From Myxococcales bacterium SG8_38 (GTDB lineage: Bacteria; Myxococcota_A; Polyangia; Polyangiales; Houyiibacteriaceae): a stretch of 64,000 nucleotides of DNA. The DNA lies in NCBI GenBank assembly GCA_001303415.1, contig LJTN01000002.1:1-64000 (forward strand). Direction: 5' to 3'. Of this stretch, positions 37,927 to 46,856 are shown piece by piece (the first letter of the stretch is position 1; each line of letters opens with the position of its first letter). Under the pieces are notes generated by a model. That model saw only the letters and a program-made list of their open reading frames with translations. It searched no databases and had not been told where the DNA came from. The position numbers and the translations under genes are program-made.

Positions 37927-38187
37927 ATGGCACACAAGAAAGGTCAGGGCTCATCCCGCAACGGCCGCGATTCCAACGCGCAATACCGTGGGGTGAAGGT
38001 CACCGGGGGGCAGACGGTTCCCGCAGGCAGCATTTTGGTTCGTCAGGTGGGCCAATCGTTCCAGCCCGGCGCCAACGTCGGCGTCGGCAAGGACTACACG
38101 CTTTGGGCCAAAGTTGATGGCATCGTGAAGTTCGAGCGCCGCGGCCGCACCGGCAAACGGGTCAGCGTCTATCCGGCCGACAACTGA
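37927..38187 (+). CDS. rpmA: 50S ribosomal protein L27
   Basis: [61 protein letters not shown]. Confidence 0.97.
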   Translation: MAHKKGQGSSRNGRDSNAQYRGVKVTGGQTVPAGSILVRQVGQSFQPGANVGVGKDYTLWAKVDGIVKFERRGRTGKRVSVYPADN

Positions 38188-38195
38188 GCGACTCC

Positions 38196-39683
38196 TTGCA
38201 GGAGCGGTTCCCGGCGCCGGAGTTCGACTCCCCCTCGGGCAGCGTATTTCCGCCGCCCGTCGGACGTAGGGTCTACTGCAACCGCAACCTCCGGCTCGAC
38301 CAGGTCAAAGCCGTCGGCTTCGACATGGATTACACGCTCGCGATCTATCGCCAGGCGGAGATGGATCGGTTGAGCATCGAGGCGACGGTCGCCAAGCTCG
38401 TGGAGCAGGGGTACCCCGAAGAGCTTCTGTCCATGAAGTACCGGACCGATTTCCCGATTCGGGGGCTGCTCATCGATCGCAAGCTCGGCAACGTCCTCAA
38501 GATGGATCGTTACCGGTACGTGAAGACGGCCTATCACGGGTTCCGCAAGCTGACCCGCGACGAGCGGCGGCACGCCTACCACACCCGGCGGCTCCGGCCG
38601 GGCACCGGCAGGTATCACTGGGTCGATACCCTCTACTCGCTCTCGGAGGTTGCCGTGTATGCGGCCGTGGTGGAGCACCTCGAAACCCATGGTCGAAGCG
38701 TCGACTATGGAAGGCTTTTCAGCGACATCCGGCGCTGCGCCGACCTCTCGCACCAAGACGGCTCCATCCTCGATGTCGTGCTGGAGGACCTCCCCCGCTA
38801 CGTGGAGCGCGACCCGGAGCTCGGAGTCTTGTTTCACAAGCTGCGTAGCGCTGGGAAGCGCTTGTTCCTCATCACGAACTCCGGTCCACAATACACCGAC
38901 GCGATGATGTCCTATCTCCTCGACGATGCGCTCGAGGAGTACCCGAGCTGGAGGAACTACCTGGACTACGTCTGCGCCGCATCGAAAAAGCCTGGTTTTT
39001 TCACGGGGAAGGCCCCGTTCGTCGATCTCCTGACCGGCTCCGAAACCCGGGACCCGGAGCGCGGCCGCCTCTACACCGGAGGGAACATTGCAGATCTGCA
39101 ACGCGCGCTGGGTTTTGCCGGCGACGAGGTCCTCTACGTGGGCGACCACATCTACGGCGACGTGCTTCGCGCCAAGAAGGAATCGACCTGGCGAACGGCG
39201 ATGATCATTCAAGAGATGGATGACGAGCTTCGGGTCCTTCGGGAGCATGCGGTCGGGCTCGAGCGTGCAAGCACCCTCGAGCAGATGCGGGACGCGGTCC
39301 AAGACGAGCTGCGCGAGCACCAGGCGCGTCTCAAGCGCGTCGAGCGCAAGCTCGCCGAGCAGGGGTCGGGTCCGGAGCGCGCGTCATGGGAAGCCAAACG
39401 GGTTCGCCATCGGCGCTCGATCGATCGATTGCGGGCGCAGCTCAAGGAGGTCGACGCGGAGCGCTCGGCGCTCGATGAAGCTCTGTCCCAGGCGTTTCAT
39501 CCGTTTTGGGGCTCTCTTTTCAAGGCTGGAAACGAGGTTTCGAGCTTCGGGAACCAAGTCGAGCAGTACGGGTGCATCTACACTTCGCGTGCCACCAACC
39601 TCGCGCAGTACTCGCCCATGCACTACTTCCAAAGCCCGAGACATCGGATGCCGCACGAGATCGGCAGCACGCCCGGCGTGTGA
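38196..39683 (+). CDS. HAD-IG family 5'-nucleotidase
   Basis: AVGFDMDYTLAIYRQAEMDRLSIEATVAKLVEQGYP, RLFLITNSGPQYTDAMMSYLL, GDEVLYVGDHIYGDVLRAKK; non-ATG start. Confidence 0.88.
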   Translation: MQERFPAPEFDSPSGSVFPPPVGRRVYCNRNLRLDQVKAVGFDMDYTLAIYRQAEMDRLSIEATVAKLVEQGYPEELLSMKYRTDFPIRGLLIDRKLGNVLKMDRYRYVKTAYHGFRKLTRDERRHAYHTRRLRPGTGRYHWVDTLYSLSEVAVYAAVVEHLETHGRSVDYGRLFSDIRRCADLSHQDGSILDVVLEDLPRYVERDPELGVLFHKLRSAGKRLFLITNSGPQYTDAMMSYLLDDALEEYPSWRNYLDYVCAASKKPGFFTGKAPFVDLLTGSETRDPERGRLYTGGNIADLQRALGFAGDEVLYVGDHIYGDVLRAKKESTWRTAMIIQEMDDELRVLREHAVGLERASTLEQMRDAVQDELREHQARLKRVERKLAEQGSGPERASWEAKRVRHRRSIDRLRAQLKEVDAERSALDEALSQAFHPFWGSLFKAGNEVSSFGNQVEQYGCIYTSRATNLAQYSPMHYFQSPRHRMPHEIGSTPGV

Positions 39684-39769
39684 TCGCGTTTTTTTCTGTT
39701 CGCAATCGCTTCCGCTTGTCTATACTGCGCAGCAATCAACCTGCGCGACAACTGACAATGGAGCGTGAC

Positions 39770-40195
39770 ATGGCGAAAGCAGCCACCAAGACAAGCAAGA
39801 AGCGGGCGTCGAAAAAGTCGTCGTCCAAGAAGTCCTCGAAGAAAGCCGCCAAGAAGGCAGTGCCCAAGAAGGCAGCCAAGAAGCAGGCTTCCGCGCTGAA
39901 GAAGAGGGCGCAGAAGGCACGCGCCAAGATCAAAAAGAGCGTGACCAAGGCTCGCAAGGACATCGAGAAAGAGGTTGCGGATTTGAGGAAGAAGGCCGAC
40001 GAGCTCCGCGCGAAGGCGGCCCAAAGCGCGGCGGCGCAACGGAAGAAGCTCGAAAAGCAGGTCGACTCACTCGAGAAGAAGATTGAGACGATGGCTGAAG
40101 AGGCGACCAAGAAGCTGAGGCCGAAGAAGAAGGCCTCCAAGAAGACGTCGGCCAAGAAGACCACGTCGAAGAAGGCGCCCGCGAAGAAGAAGTAG
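39770..40195 (+). CDS. Lys/Ala-rich histone H1-like (AlgP-like) DNA-binding protein
   Basis: MAKAATKTSKKRASKKSSSKKSSKKAAKKAVPKKAAKKQ...TTSKKAPAKKK; GGAG RBS before 39770. Confidence 0.82.
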   Translation: MAKAATKTSKKRASKKSSSKKSSKKAAKKAVPKKAAKKQASALKKRAQKARAKIKKSVTKARKDIEKEVADLRKKADELRAKAAQSAAAQRKKLEKQVDSLEKKIETMAEEATKKLRPKKKASKKTSAKKTTSKKAPAKKK

Positions 40196-40202
40196 CCCGT
40201 CG

Positions 40203-40246
40203 AGGACCTTGGCGGGGCGTGAGCGTTCACGTTCCCCGCCGGTCCT
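40203..40246 (+). terminator. Hairpin downstream of the histone-like gene (no clear T-tract)
   Basis: AGGACC-tt-GGCGGGG-c-GTGA ... TCAC-gtt-CCCCGCC-GGTCCT. Confidence 0.6.
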
Positions 40247-40266
40247 TGCGGATCGGCGGCTTGCCG

Positions 40267-40968
40267 TCAGCCGATTCGCTCCATGATCAGCTCGGGTGCG
40301 CCCGGCGGGCCGTAGGGCCCCTCGAAGCGTAGAACCGTGTTCGGGGCCTTTGGATCGAACCACAGGTGGTATTTCGGCATGATGGGCTTCGCGAGCCGCG
40401 CCATCGTGGAGCCGACGCGGACGAAGTCGTTGAGGTCGGGAAACAGCACCATCTCCAAGGCCCTCGTCGTCCGGCCCCCGAGCTCTAGGTCGGTTTCGCC
40501 CTTGGTTTCGACGTACACCCGGGAAACGAAGCGATCGTTGATCCACGAGTAGAAGGCCCGCGTCCGCTCGGCTGCGGGCCAGCCGAGCATCAGAGGCAGC
40601 AGGACCTCGGGATAGGTGTTGGGCGCGAGCCCGAGGTCCGCGCCGAAGTCGACTTCCTCTCGACGAACCTGCCTACCCTCGGAGTCCAGCATCCGCCGCA
40701 TGAGGCGCTCGCTCTGCAGCCCATGCAAGGTCTTTCGCAAGATGAAGCTCTCCTCGATTGCGCCCGAGGCGATGTCGTACCTCGTGGCGAGCTCGATGTG
40801 CGCATCGTCGAGGTCGCTGAATCTCAGCGTGCCCTTGGACCCCGGCGCCAAGAGCCGGTTTGAATCGAGGATCGTGTGGAAGGCACGCTTGGGCCGGGGG
40901 CGCAGCCGATATTCGACCGTGGTTTCGAAGCCCGGAGGCGGCAGGGGAAGGAATGCGTTGGGGGTCAT
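40267..40968 (-). CDS. Conserved hypothetical protein
   Basis: Continuous ORF MTPNAFLPLPPPGFETTVEYRLRPRP...; family not recognised. Confidence 0.65.
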   Translation of the reverse strand: MTPNAFLPLPPPGFETTVEYRLRPRPKRAFHTILDSNRLLAPGSKGTLRFSDLDDAHIELATRYDIASGAIEESFILRKTLHGLQSERLMRRMLDSEGRQVRREEVDFGADLGLAPNTYPEVLLPLMLGWPAAERTRAFYSWINDRFVSRVYVETKGETDLELGGRTTRALEMVLFPDLNDFVRVGSTMARLAKPIMPKYHLWFDPKAPNTVLRFEGPYGPPGAPELIMERIG

Positions 40969-40977
40969 CGGTTTGTG

Positions 40978-43900
40978 TCATTCTATGACAGAATCGACCG
41001 GCTCGATCTCGCCGGGCCGCCACGTTTCGTCGAACCAGGCCCCGAGCGGCCGATGGAGCCGTAGCATCACGAACCAACCCTTGCCGGGGACGGTCTGGAT
41101 CCAATTGCGTTCCTGGCCTCGAGGCGGCGCGGGCCCGAAGTAGAGCGTCCTCGATCCGTCCGCGCTGGGCACCACGTCGCGGCTCTCACTGCTCAAGCTT
41201 GGGCTCGGCGAACGCGGTGCCTGGAGCATCGAGCGGGTTTGCGGATCGTAGACTACGATCGACCAGAAGCCTTTGGCTGGGATGCGGGGAGGGAGCGTCA
41301 AGCGGTACGTCTTTCCTCCATCGAGGTACTTGCCGTTGGCGTCGGTCACAGCCAGCGCATGCGCGAAACCGGCGCCGACCTGGTCGTCCGCCATTCCCGG
41401 GCTCCTCATCGCGCTCAGGTAGAAGAACATCGCACGGACATCGAGCAGGCGTACGCCATTTCGCAGATGCTCGCCGCCGGCGGCTTGCAAGGCGTACCAG
41501 GCCGAGCCTTCGTAGAGGTACGCCGCGTCGTTGCGGTGGCGAAACGCGATAGCGCGCGCAGTGCCATTCGCAACGGCGGCCGCTTCGACCAAAATTGCCT
41601 TCATGCGCGGATCCGGCGCAAACGGCTTTCCCTTCTCGATCCCGATCGATGCCAGCAAACCGAGGATCTCGGGTCCGAATGCCGCTCGAGGCTCTTCTTG
41701 GATCATCGTGTCGACGTCCTCGTAATAGCGGAAGTCGCTCGGGAAAATTGTCTGCAGGGATTTTCCGGAGAGACTTAGGAAGCGCATCGGGTCCTCGTCT
41801 TCTTCCTGGTCTTCGACGGGTTCCTCTTCCGTCGTCTCCGTGGCGCTCTGCTCCGCGTCGAGGCCGAGATCCTCGAGGAGCGGCACATCGAAGGGGTAGA
41901 TGCGGATCCGCTCCTTTAGGGCGCCGACCGCCGCGCCTCGGTTGCTTTCAGCCGCAAAGCTGCCCCACATGAGCAGGTTGCCGTAGGTGGGTGACTTGAA
42001 GATGAAGTACTGCTCGGAGAGCTGCCCCTGATATTCGGGAGGCGCAAACAAGAATAGGCCCCCGGCTCCCTCGTCCGGACCTGCTTCTCCAAGATCGGCG
42101 ACACGGCGCCCGAAGAAGTCGACGACGATGCCGACCGTGCTGGGCGGGCTCTGCACGATCATCGCGCCCTTACGAAGATCGAGCCAGGTACCCGCATAGA
42201 TGCTTTCGGTGTCCCCTGTGAGGAACAGCGAATGAGCATCCATCGGATCGAAGATGGCGACGGTGGCGTTGTCGTCGACTCCCGCGCTCCGAAAGCCCCG
42301 CCGCATGGCGACCATCGACGCACCGGAAATCGTGTGGAGAAAGGCATCCACACCGCGGATGAAGTCGAGATGGTCGTAGAGCCGCTTCGCAGTTGGCTCG
42401 GTCGGGACGCCGTGCACGAGCTCGAGCACGCCCATCCGCGTCTTCACGCGTTCCGGCGCGCGGAGCGATGCCGGCACCTCGGTCCACAACTTCGGCCGCT
42501 TCCGGTCCGGTCTCGCCGGTGGAGCCTCGGTGACGAGCTCGATGTCCCCGGGCCGCCAAGTCCGATCGAACCAAGCCCGGCCGGTGCCGCGAAGGCGCAG
42601 CACGGCGTGCCAGCCCTTGCCGGGCACGGTTTGAATCCAATTGGAAGCCTTCTTCTTTGACCGGGGCGGCGTCGGCCCGAAGTAGATCGTAATCGACCCG
42701 TCTTGGTTGGGACGCGCATCGCCGCGCGCATCGCTCACGCTCGGAAGGCGCTGATCGGTCTGCAGCATCGATCGGGTCTCGTTGTCGTATACCGTGACCG
42801 ACCAGAGCTCCTTGCTCGGCACGTCGGGCGGCAAGGTCAGGGCGTAGCTTCGGCTCCCGTCGAGCAGCCGGCCCTTGTCGTCTCGGAACGCGATCACGGC
42901 CTGCGATCCGGATTCCGGCTCGCTCGGGCCGAGGGCCGCCGCGTCGATTGCCGCGCAGTAGTGGAACCGCACGCGGGCATCCGTCAAACCCATGCCATCG
43001 CGGATGAAGTCGCGGCTGCTTCCGACCAGAGGGGTCTGCCATTGTCGATCTTCGTAGAGGTACGCCTCGGCGTCGCGGGGCGAAAATAGAAGCGCTCGAG
43101 CGGTCGCATCGGCGACCGCCGCGGCATCGGCGAGGATCGCCTTCATGCGCGCATCCGGCGCGAACCGCTTTCCTTTCTCGATGCCGATCGACGCGAGGAG
43201 GCCCAGGATCTCGGGGTCTTGGCTCTCGGCCGGCTCCTCCTGCACCAAAGTGTCGAGCCGCTCGAAGTAGCTCGCATCGCTTGGGTGAATCGTCTGCAGG
43301 GGCAAGCCGGAGATGTCGAGAAACGGATTTGGGGGTGGTCTGCGGGCTTCGGTCAACGGATAGATCTTGAGATATTTCTTGAAGCTGCCGACCGCCGGCT
43401 CAGGGCGTCCGTCGATGAGAGGCCCGCGGAGTGCAGCCCAAACGCCGTAGGTGCGCGACCGCACGGCGAACTCGCTTCTCGGAACGTGGCCCGCGTAGCC
43501 CGGCGGAACCACCACGTACATCCCGCCGCGCCCTCGATCAGGCCCTGCTTTTCCCGTCTCGATGAGGCGACGACCCCAAGAATCATAGAGCGTGCCCTCG
43601 ACGTAGGGCGGCGTCTCGACGACGATGGGTCCACCCTTGAGGTCGATCCAGGCGGTCGCATAGACCGCCTCGCTGCTCGGCGTCAGGAACAGCGAGCGGG
43701 CATCCATCGTCGATTCGGTCAACAGCACCGTGTAGTTCGGAAGCGCGCCCGCGTCGTACAGCCCCTGTCGCATGGCGACCATCGAAGCGCCGGGAATCGT
43801 TTGCAAGAAGGCGCGAGCTGCACGAAGGAAGTCGAGGTGGTCGTAGACTGTGTCCACCGTCTGCTGGTCGGGCAGCCCGTCGAAAAACCGGAGTGTGCCG

Positions 43901-44040
43901 ATGCGTGTCCGCACCGAGTCCGGCGTCAGCACGGACGGCGGTGGCGGGGCATAGGACTCGACGGGCGTCTCGTCGGGGACTTGCGTGCCGGCGCATCCGG
44001 CCAGCAGCGAAGCCAGCAGCCACGACGCCACACGGTTCAT
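40978..44040 (-). CDS. Large lipoprotein with two tandem DUF1254/DUF1214-type modules
   Basis: MNRVASWLLASLLAGCAG lipobox; repeated blocks YDHLDFLRAARAFLQTIPGASMVAMRQGL / YDHLDFIRGVDAFLHTISGASMVAMRRGF and NWIQTVPGKGWHAVLRLRGTGRAWFDRTWRPGDIELV / NWIQTVPGKGWFVMLRLHRPLGAWFDETWRPGEIEPV. Confidence 0.82.
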   Translation of the reverse strand: MNRVASWLLASLLAGCAGTQVPDETPVESYAPPPPSVLTPDSVRTRIGTLRFFDGLPDQQTVDTVYDHLDFLRAARAFLQTIPGASMVAMRQGLYDAGALPNYTVLLTESTMDARSLFLTPSSEAVYATAWIDLKGGPIVVETPPYVEGTLYDSWGRRLIETGKAGPDRGRGGMYVVVPPGYAGHVPRSEFAVRSRTYGVWAALRGPLIDGRPEPAVGSFKKYLKIYPLTEARRPPPNPFLDISGLPLQTIHPSDASYFERLDTLVQEEPAESQDPEILGLLASIGIEKGKRFAPDARMKAILADAAAVADATARALLFSPRDAEAYLYEDRQWQTPLVGSSRDFIRDGMGLTDARVRFHYCAAIDAAALGPSEPESGSQAVIAFRDDKGRLLDGSRSYALTLPPDVPSKELWSVTVYDNETRSMLQTDQRLPSVSDARGDARPNQDGSITIYFGPTPPRSKKKASNWIQTVPGKGWHAVLRLRGTGRAWFDRTWRPGDIELVTEAPPARPDRKRPKLWTEVPASLRAPERVKTRMGVLELVHGVPTEPTAKRLYDHLDFIRGVDAFLHTISGASMVAMRRGFRSAGVDDNATVAIFDPMDAHSLFLTGDTESIYAGTWLDLRKGAMIVQSPPSTVGIVVDFFGRRVADLGEAGPDEGAGGLFLFAPPEYQGQLSEQYFIFKSPTYGNLLMWGSFAAESNRGAAVGALKERIRIYPFDVPLLEDLGLDAEQSATETTEEEPVEDQEEDEDPMRFLSLSGKSLQTIFPSDFRYYEDVDTMIQEEPRAAFGPEILGLLASIGIEKGKPFAPDPRMKAILVEAAAVANGTARAIAFRHRNDAAYLYEGSAWYALQAAGGEHLRNGVRLLDVRAMFFYLSAMRSPGMADDQVGAGFAHALAVTDANGKYLDGGKTYRLTLPPRIPAKGFWSIVVYDPQTRSMLQAPRSPSPSLSSESRDVVPSADGSRTLYFGPAPPRGQERNWIQTVPGKGWFVMLRLHRPLGAWFDETWRPGEIEPVDSVIE

Positions 44041-44043
44041 CGG

Positions 44044-44116
44044 TGGAGCCAAGGGGGATCGAACCCCTGACCTTCGCACTGCCAGTGCGACGCTCTCCCA
44101 GCTGAGCTATGGCCCC
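44044..44116 (-). tRNA. tRNA-Ala(GGC)
   Basis: Minus strand GGGGCCATAGCTCAGCTGGGAGAGCGTCGCACTGGCAGTGCGAAGGTCAGGGGTTCGATCCCCCTTGGCTCCA; acceptor GGGGCCA/TGGCTCC, anticodon stem TCGCA/TGCGA with loop CTGGCAG, T-loop TTCGATC. CCA not fully encoded (next bases CCG). Confidence 0.96.
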
Positions 44117-44211
44117 GAAAGGGAGCCCGGCTTAGCAACCCTGAGCCCCGGGCGCAAACGACCGCCGGATTTCTTGACGTTTCCCCCCGTCCCAGCGAAA
44201 CGAAACAGACG

Positions 44212-45711
44212 ATGCGCGCAGCCCTCTTGTGCCTGGCTCTGCTCACTGCGTGCAGCAGCTACGACGACCTGCCGCTACTCGAGGTGGACGAAATCGAGCC
44301 CTCGGAGATCGAGCCGGGCGCAACCCTGCACATTCACGGCCGCGGCTTTCCGTTGGGCCGTGCGCCCGAGATCTGGCTCCGCGGCTCGGTCTATCGGCCT
44401 GGGGTGGGGAAGGTGAAGGCCGAGGTGCGACTCGCGGGCATCGTGCAGTCGGAGGCGCTCGTGGAGGTCCCGGTCGATGACGCCTTGATCGAGGCCCTCG
44501 GGGGACGCGCCACGATGGACGGAGAGCTGCGGATCGGGTTCCGGGCGGCAGACGGCCGTCGCGACGTCTTCGCATCGGAGCGCGCGCGGCTCGACTTCCT
44601 GCCCGACACACCCACCCAGCTCCGCGCCCAAAGCATTCGCCAGGAGCGCACCAGCGCGGAGCCGCTCGCTGCGGAAGGTTTCGGGATCGAGCTTTCTAGA
44701 GAAGAGCTCGGCACGGTCGGGGTTCGCGTGGTTTCGGTCGCTCCTGGGAGCGTTGCATCCAAGCAGGGGCTGAAGGCCGGGGACATCGTCGTGGGGCTCG
44801 ACGGCGTTCGCATCTACGGTTGGCGCGACTTCGTCCCCGACCCGAGCACCAGCGAGTCGACGGTATTCGTCGCGCGGGACGGCCTGCGCAGCGTCCACGC
44901 GCTGCGATGGCCGCACGAAGCCTCCGAGCCGCCCTTGGATCCAGTTGCCCTGTCGCTTTTCGTTCTTCTCGGCTTGGTGCTCGGCTGGGTCTCCCCGGCC
45001 GCGCTCGGAATCCGCGCCCGTCTTTCGAGAGTTGCTCCGTCGACCTGGATCACCCGCCTGAGCCTCACGCTGACGCTAGCCGCGCTGCTCCTGATCGTCT
45101 CCTCGCTTCAGTGGGTGACCATGTGGATCGTCGTGCTCGGCGTGTTTGCTGCGCTCTTCAGCCTGGCCGCCAAGGATCGCGCCGGCGCCACGAGCTTCGC
45201 CTGGGTCTTGACCTCGACCCTCACCGTGATGTTGCTCGCCCGCACCGCCAGCATCGCGGAGATCGTCGCGGCGCAGAGCCCGGCGGCTCTGAGGTGGTAT
45301 ATCTTCCAGTCGCCGGCTTCGTTTCTCGCCTTTGGCGTCTCGCTTCACGCGGTCGGCACCGTGTGCGCCAGGGCCCGCCTCTCGGGCTCGTTGTACGCGG
45401 GCGCGCTGGCCGTGCTTGCCGCGGCCCTGTTCCTAGGGGGCGTGCCGCTCGACGACGCGGCATGGGGCGTCGCGATCCTTTCGGCAAAGGCGGGCGCTGT
45501 CCTCGTCGCAGCCCACGCCTTCGAGATCAGCTCGAAGACCGCTGTCACGCTGTCGGCCCTCGGTCTGCTCCTCGCATTGCTGAGCTTCTTCGTCGATCTC
45601 GAGACGCTGTTTCCTGCGTGGAGTGCGCTTGCCGTGGGATGCGTCTGTGCGCTCGGTGCACGCGCCATCGTGCCACCTCTACGCCGGGCCTCGGAGCCGG
45701 TACCTGTCTAA
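44212..45711 (+). CDS. Lipoprotein with IPT/TIG-like and PDZ-like regions fused to a multi-TM domain
   Basis: Lipobox LALLTACSS; EPSEIEPGATLHIHGRGFPLG; PDZ-like VVSVAPGSVASKQGLKAGDIVVGLDGVRI; then at least six hydrophobic segments. Confidence 0.72.
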   Translation: MRAALLCLALLTACSSYDDLPLLEVDEIEPSEIEPGATLHIHGRGFPLGRAPEIWLRGSVYRPGVGKVKAEVRLAGIVQSEALVEVPVDDALIEALGGRATMDGELRIGFRAADGRRDVFASERARLDFLPDTPTQLRAQSIRQERTSAEPLAAEGFGIELSREELGTVGVRVVSVAPGSVASKQGLKAGDIVVGLDGVRIYGWRDFVPDPSTSESTVFVARDGLRSVHALRWPHEASEPPLDPVALSLFVLLGLVLGWVSPAALGIRARLSRVAPSTWITRLSLTLTLAALLLIVSSLQWVTMWIVVLGVFAALFSLAAKDRAGATSFAWVLTSTLTVMLLARTASIAEIVAAQSPAALRWYIFQSPASFLAFGVSLHAVGTVCARARLSGSLYAGALAVLAAALFLGGVPLDDAAWGVAILSAKAGAVLVAAHAFEISSKTAVTLSALGLLLALLSFFVDLETLFPAWSALAVGCVCALGARAIVPPLRRASEPVPV

Positions 45712-45725
45712 GCCTTGGTCCCGGG

Positions 45726-46076
45726 TTAGGCGGCAGCCTGCGCGAGGAAGTCCAGAAGCTGCGCCCGTTGCTGCTCGGAAGGCGAAAGGAATTGCACGCC
45801 CGCTTCATAGCCGTGCTCACCCACGGGGTTGCTCCAGCGAATCGAGGCGGCACATTCGAATGGCGACCGATCTGGATCTTCGATGCCGTCTTGCGTCAGG
45901 AAGAACGTGACCGTCACCACCTCGCCCGGAGACAGCGGTCGGGCAAACACGATCGCTGCGCCGCCGGCGCTGAGGTTCTTCATTTCGGCGTGGAGGGTCT
46001 CGCCCGAGATGGTCAGCTCGCACGAGATCCGAACCGGATAGCGCGCATGCTGTCTTGGCTCTTGAGCCCGGATCAC
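45726..46076 (-). CDS. PilZ domain protein
   Basis: RQHARYPVRISCEL ... MKNLSAGGAAIVF ... EAGVQFLSPS, the RxxxR and (D/N)xSxxG motifs of PilZ. Confidence 0.82.
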   Translation of the reverse strand: MIRAQEPRQHARYPVRISCELTISGETLHAEMKNLSAGGAAIVFARPLSPGEVVTVTFFLTQDGIEDPDRSPFECAASIRWSNPVGEHGYEAGVQFLSPSEQQRAQLLDFLAQAAA

Positions 46077-46121
46077 CTCTTCATGATGATCAAGAAGAGG
46101 CGGAGAGCAAAATTGCCGGCG

Positions 46122-46856
46122 CTAGTGAAGCTCGGATCGACGGGCCCGCGAGCGCATCCTGACCTCTTCCGCTTCGGCGCTCAGCTCGCCGTCATCGGGC
46201 TGATCCCGAAGCAACTTGGCGTAGATTGCCAGGGATCGCTTGAAATGGCCTTGCTCGGCGAGAATGCGCGCCATGGTCCGCGTGGGAAAAGGCTCCTCGA
46301 ACGTGCCGGCGCTTCTGGAAAAGACGCCCGCGGGAGGCCAGCTCGACGAGCTGGTCGGGCCGCCATCCTCGCCCTCGACTGCAACCCGGGGCGCGGGCTC
46401 CCAAGAGGCAAGGGGCACCGTCTCCGCCGGAGTCTCCGGCTCCACCGCTGTCGCGGACGGCGTCACCGGCGCTGACGCTGTGACAGCCGCTGGCTGTGCG
46501 GCTGGTGTGTCTCCAGACGCGGATGCTCCCGCCGACCCCGAAGAGGGCCCTGCCGCAGCCTCTGGCTCCGATGCCCCCGATCCCACCCTGGGCACCGGCA
46601 CCTCCGAATCGCCGCGCAGCGGCGTATCATGCTCCTCTTCCGGCCGCGGCGTCGCAGCGGCCGTGGTCTGCAGCGCCCACTTCGCAAAGCCGAGCACCTT
46701 GCCCAACAGGCCCTCGGGCTGCGATCCGCTGCGGTGGCTTCGAATCGCTTGAATGAGCTGTCCGCGGCTCATCGCGTAGGTGTCGCGGACTCCCAGTCGC
46801 TCGGCCTCGTCACGCAGCTCAGGGGTGGTCAGGTTGTAGAGTCGGGTCAGATCCAT
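46122..46856 (-). CDS. Rho N-terminal-like domain protein with low-complexity linker and TPR-like C-terminus
   Basis: MDLTRLYNLTTPELRDEAERLGVRDTYAMSRGQLIQAIRSH; Ala/Pro/Ser-rich middle; RILAEQGHFKRSLAIYAKLLRDQPDDGELSAEAEEV. Confidence 0.7.
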   Translation of the reverse strand: MDLTRLYNLTTPELRDEAERLGVRDTYAMSRGQLIQAIRSHRSGSQPEGLLGKVLGFAKWALQTTAAATPRPEEEHDTPLRGDSEVPVPRVGSGASEPEAAAGPSSGSAGASASGDTPAAQPAAVTASAPVTPSATAVEPETPAETVPLASWEPAPRVAVEGEDGGPTSSSSWPPAGVFSRSAGTFEEPFPTRTMARILAEQGHFKRSLAIYAKLLRDQPDDGELSAEAEEVRMRSRARRSELH

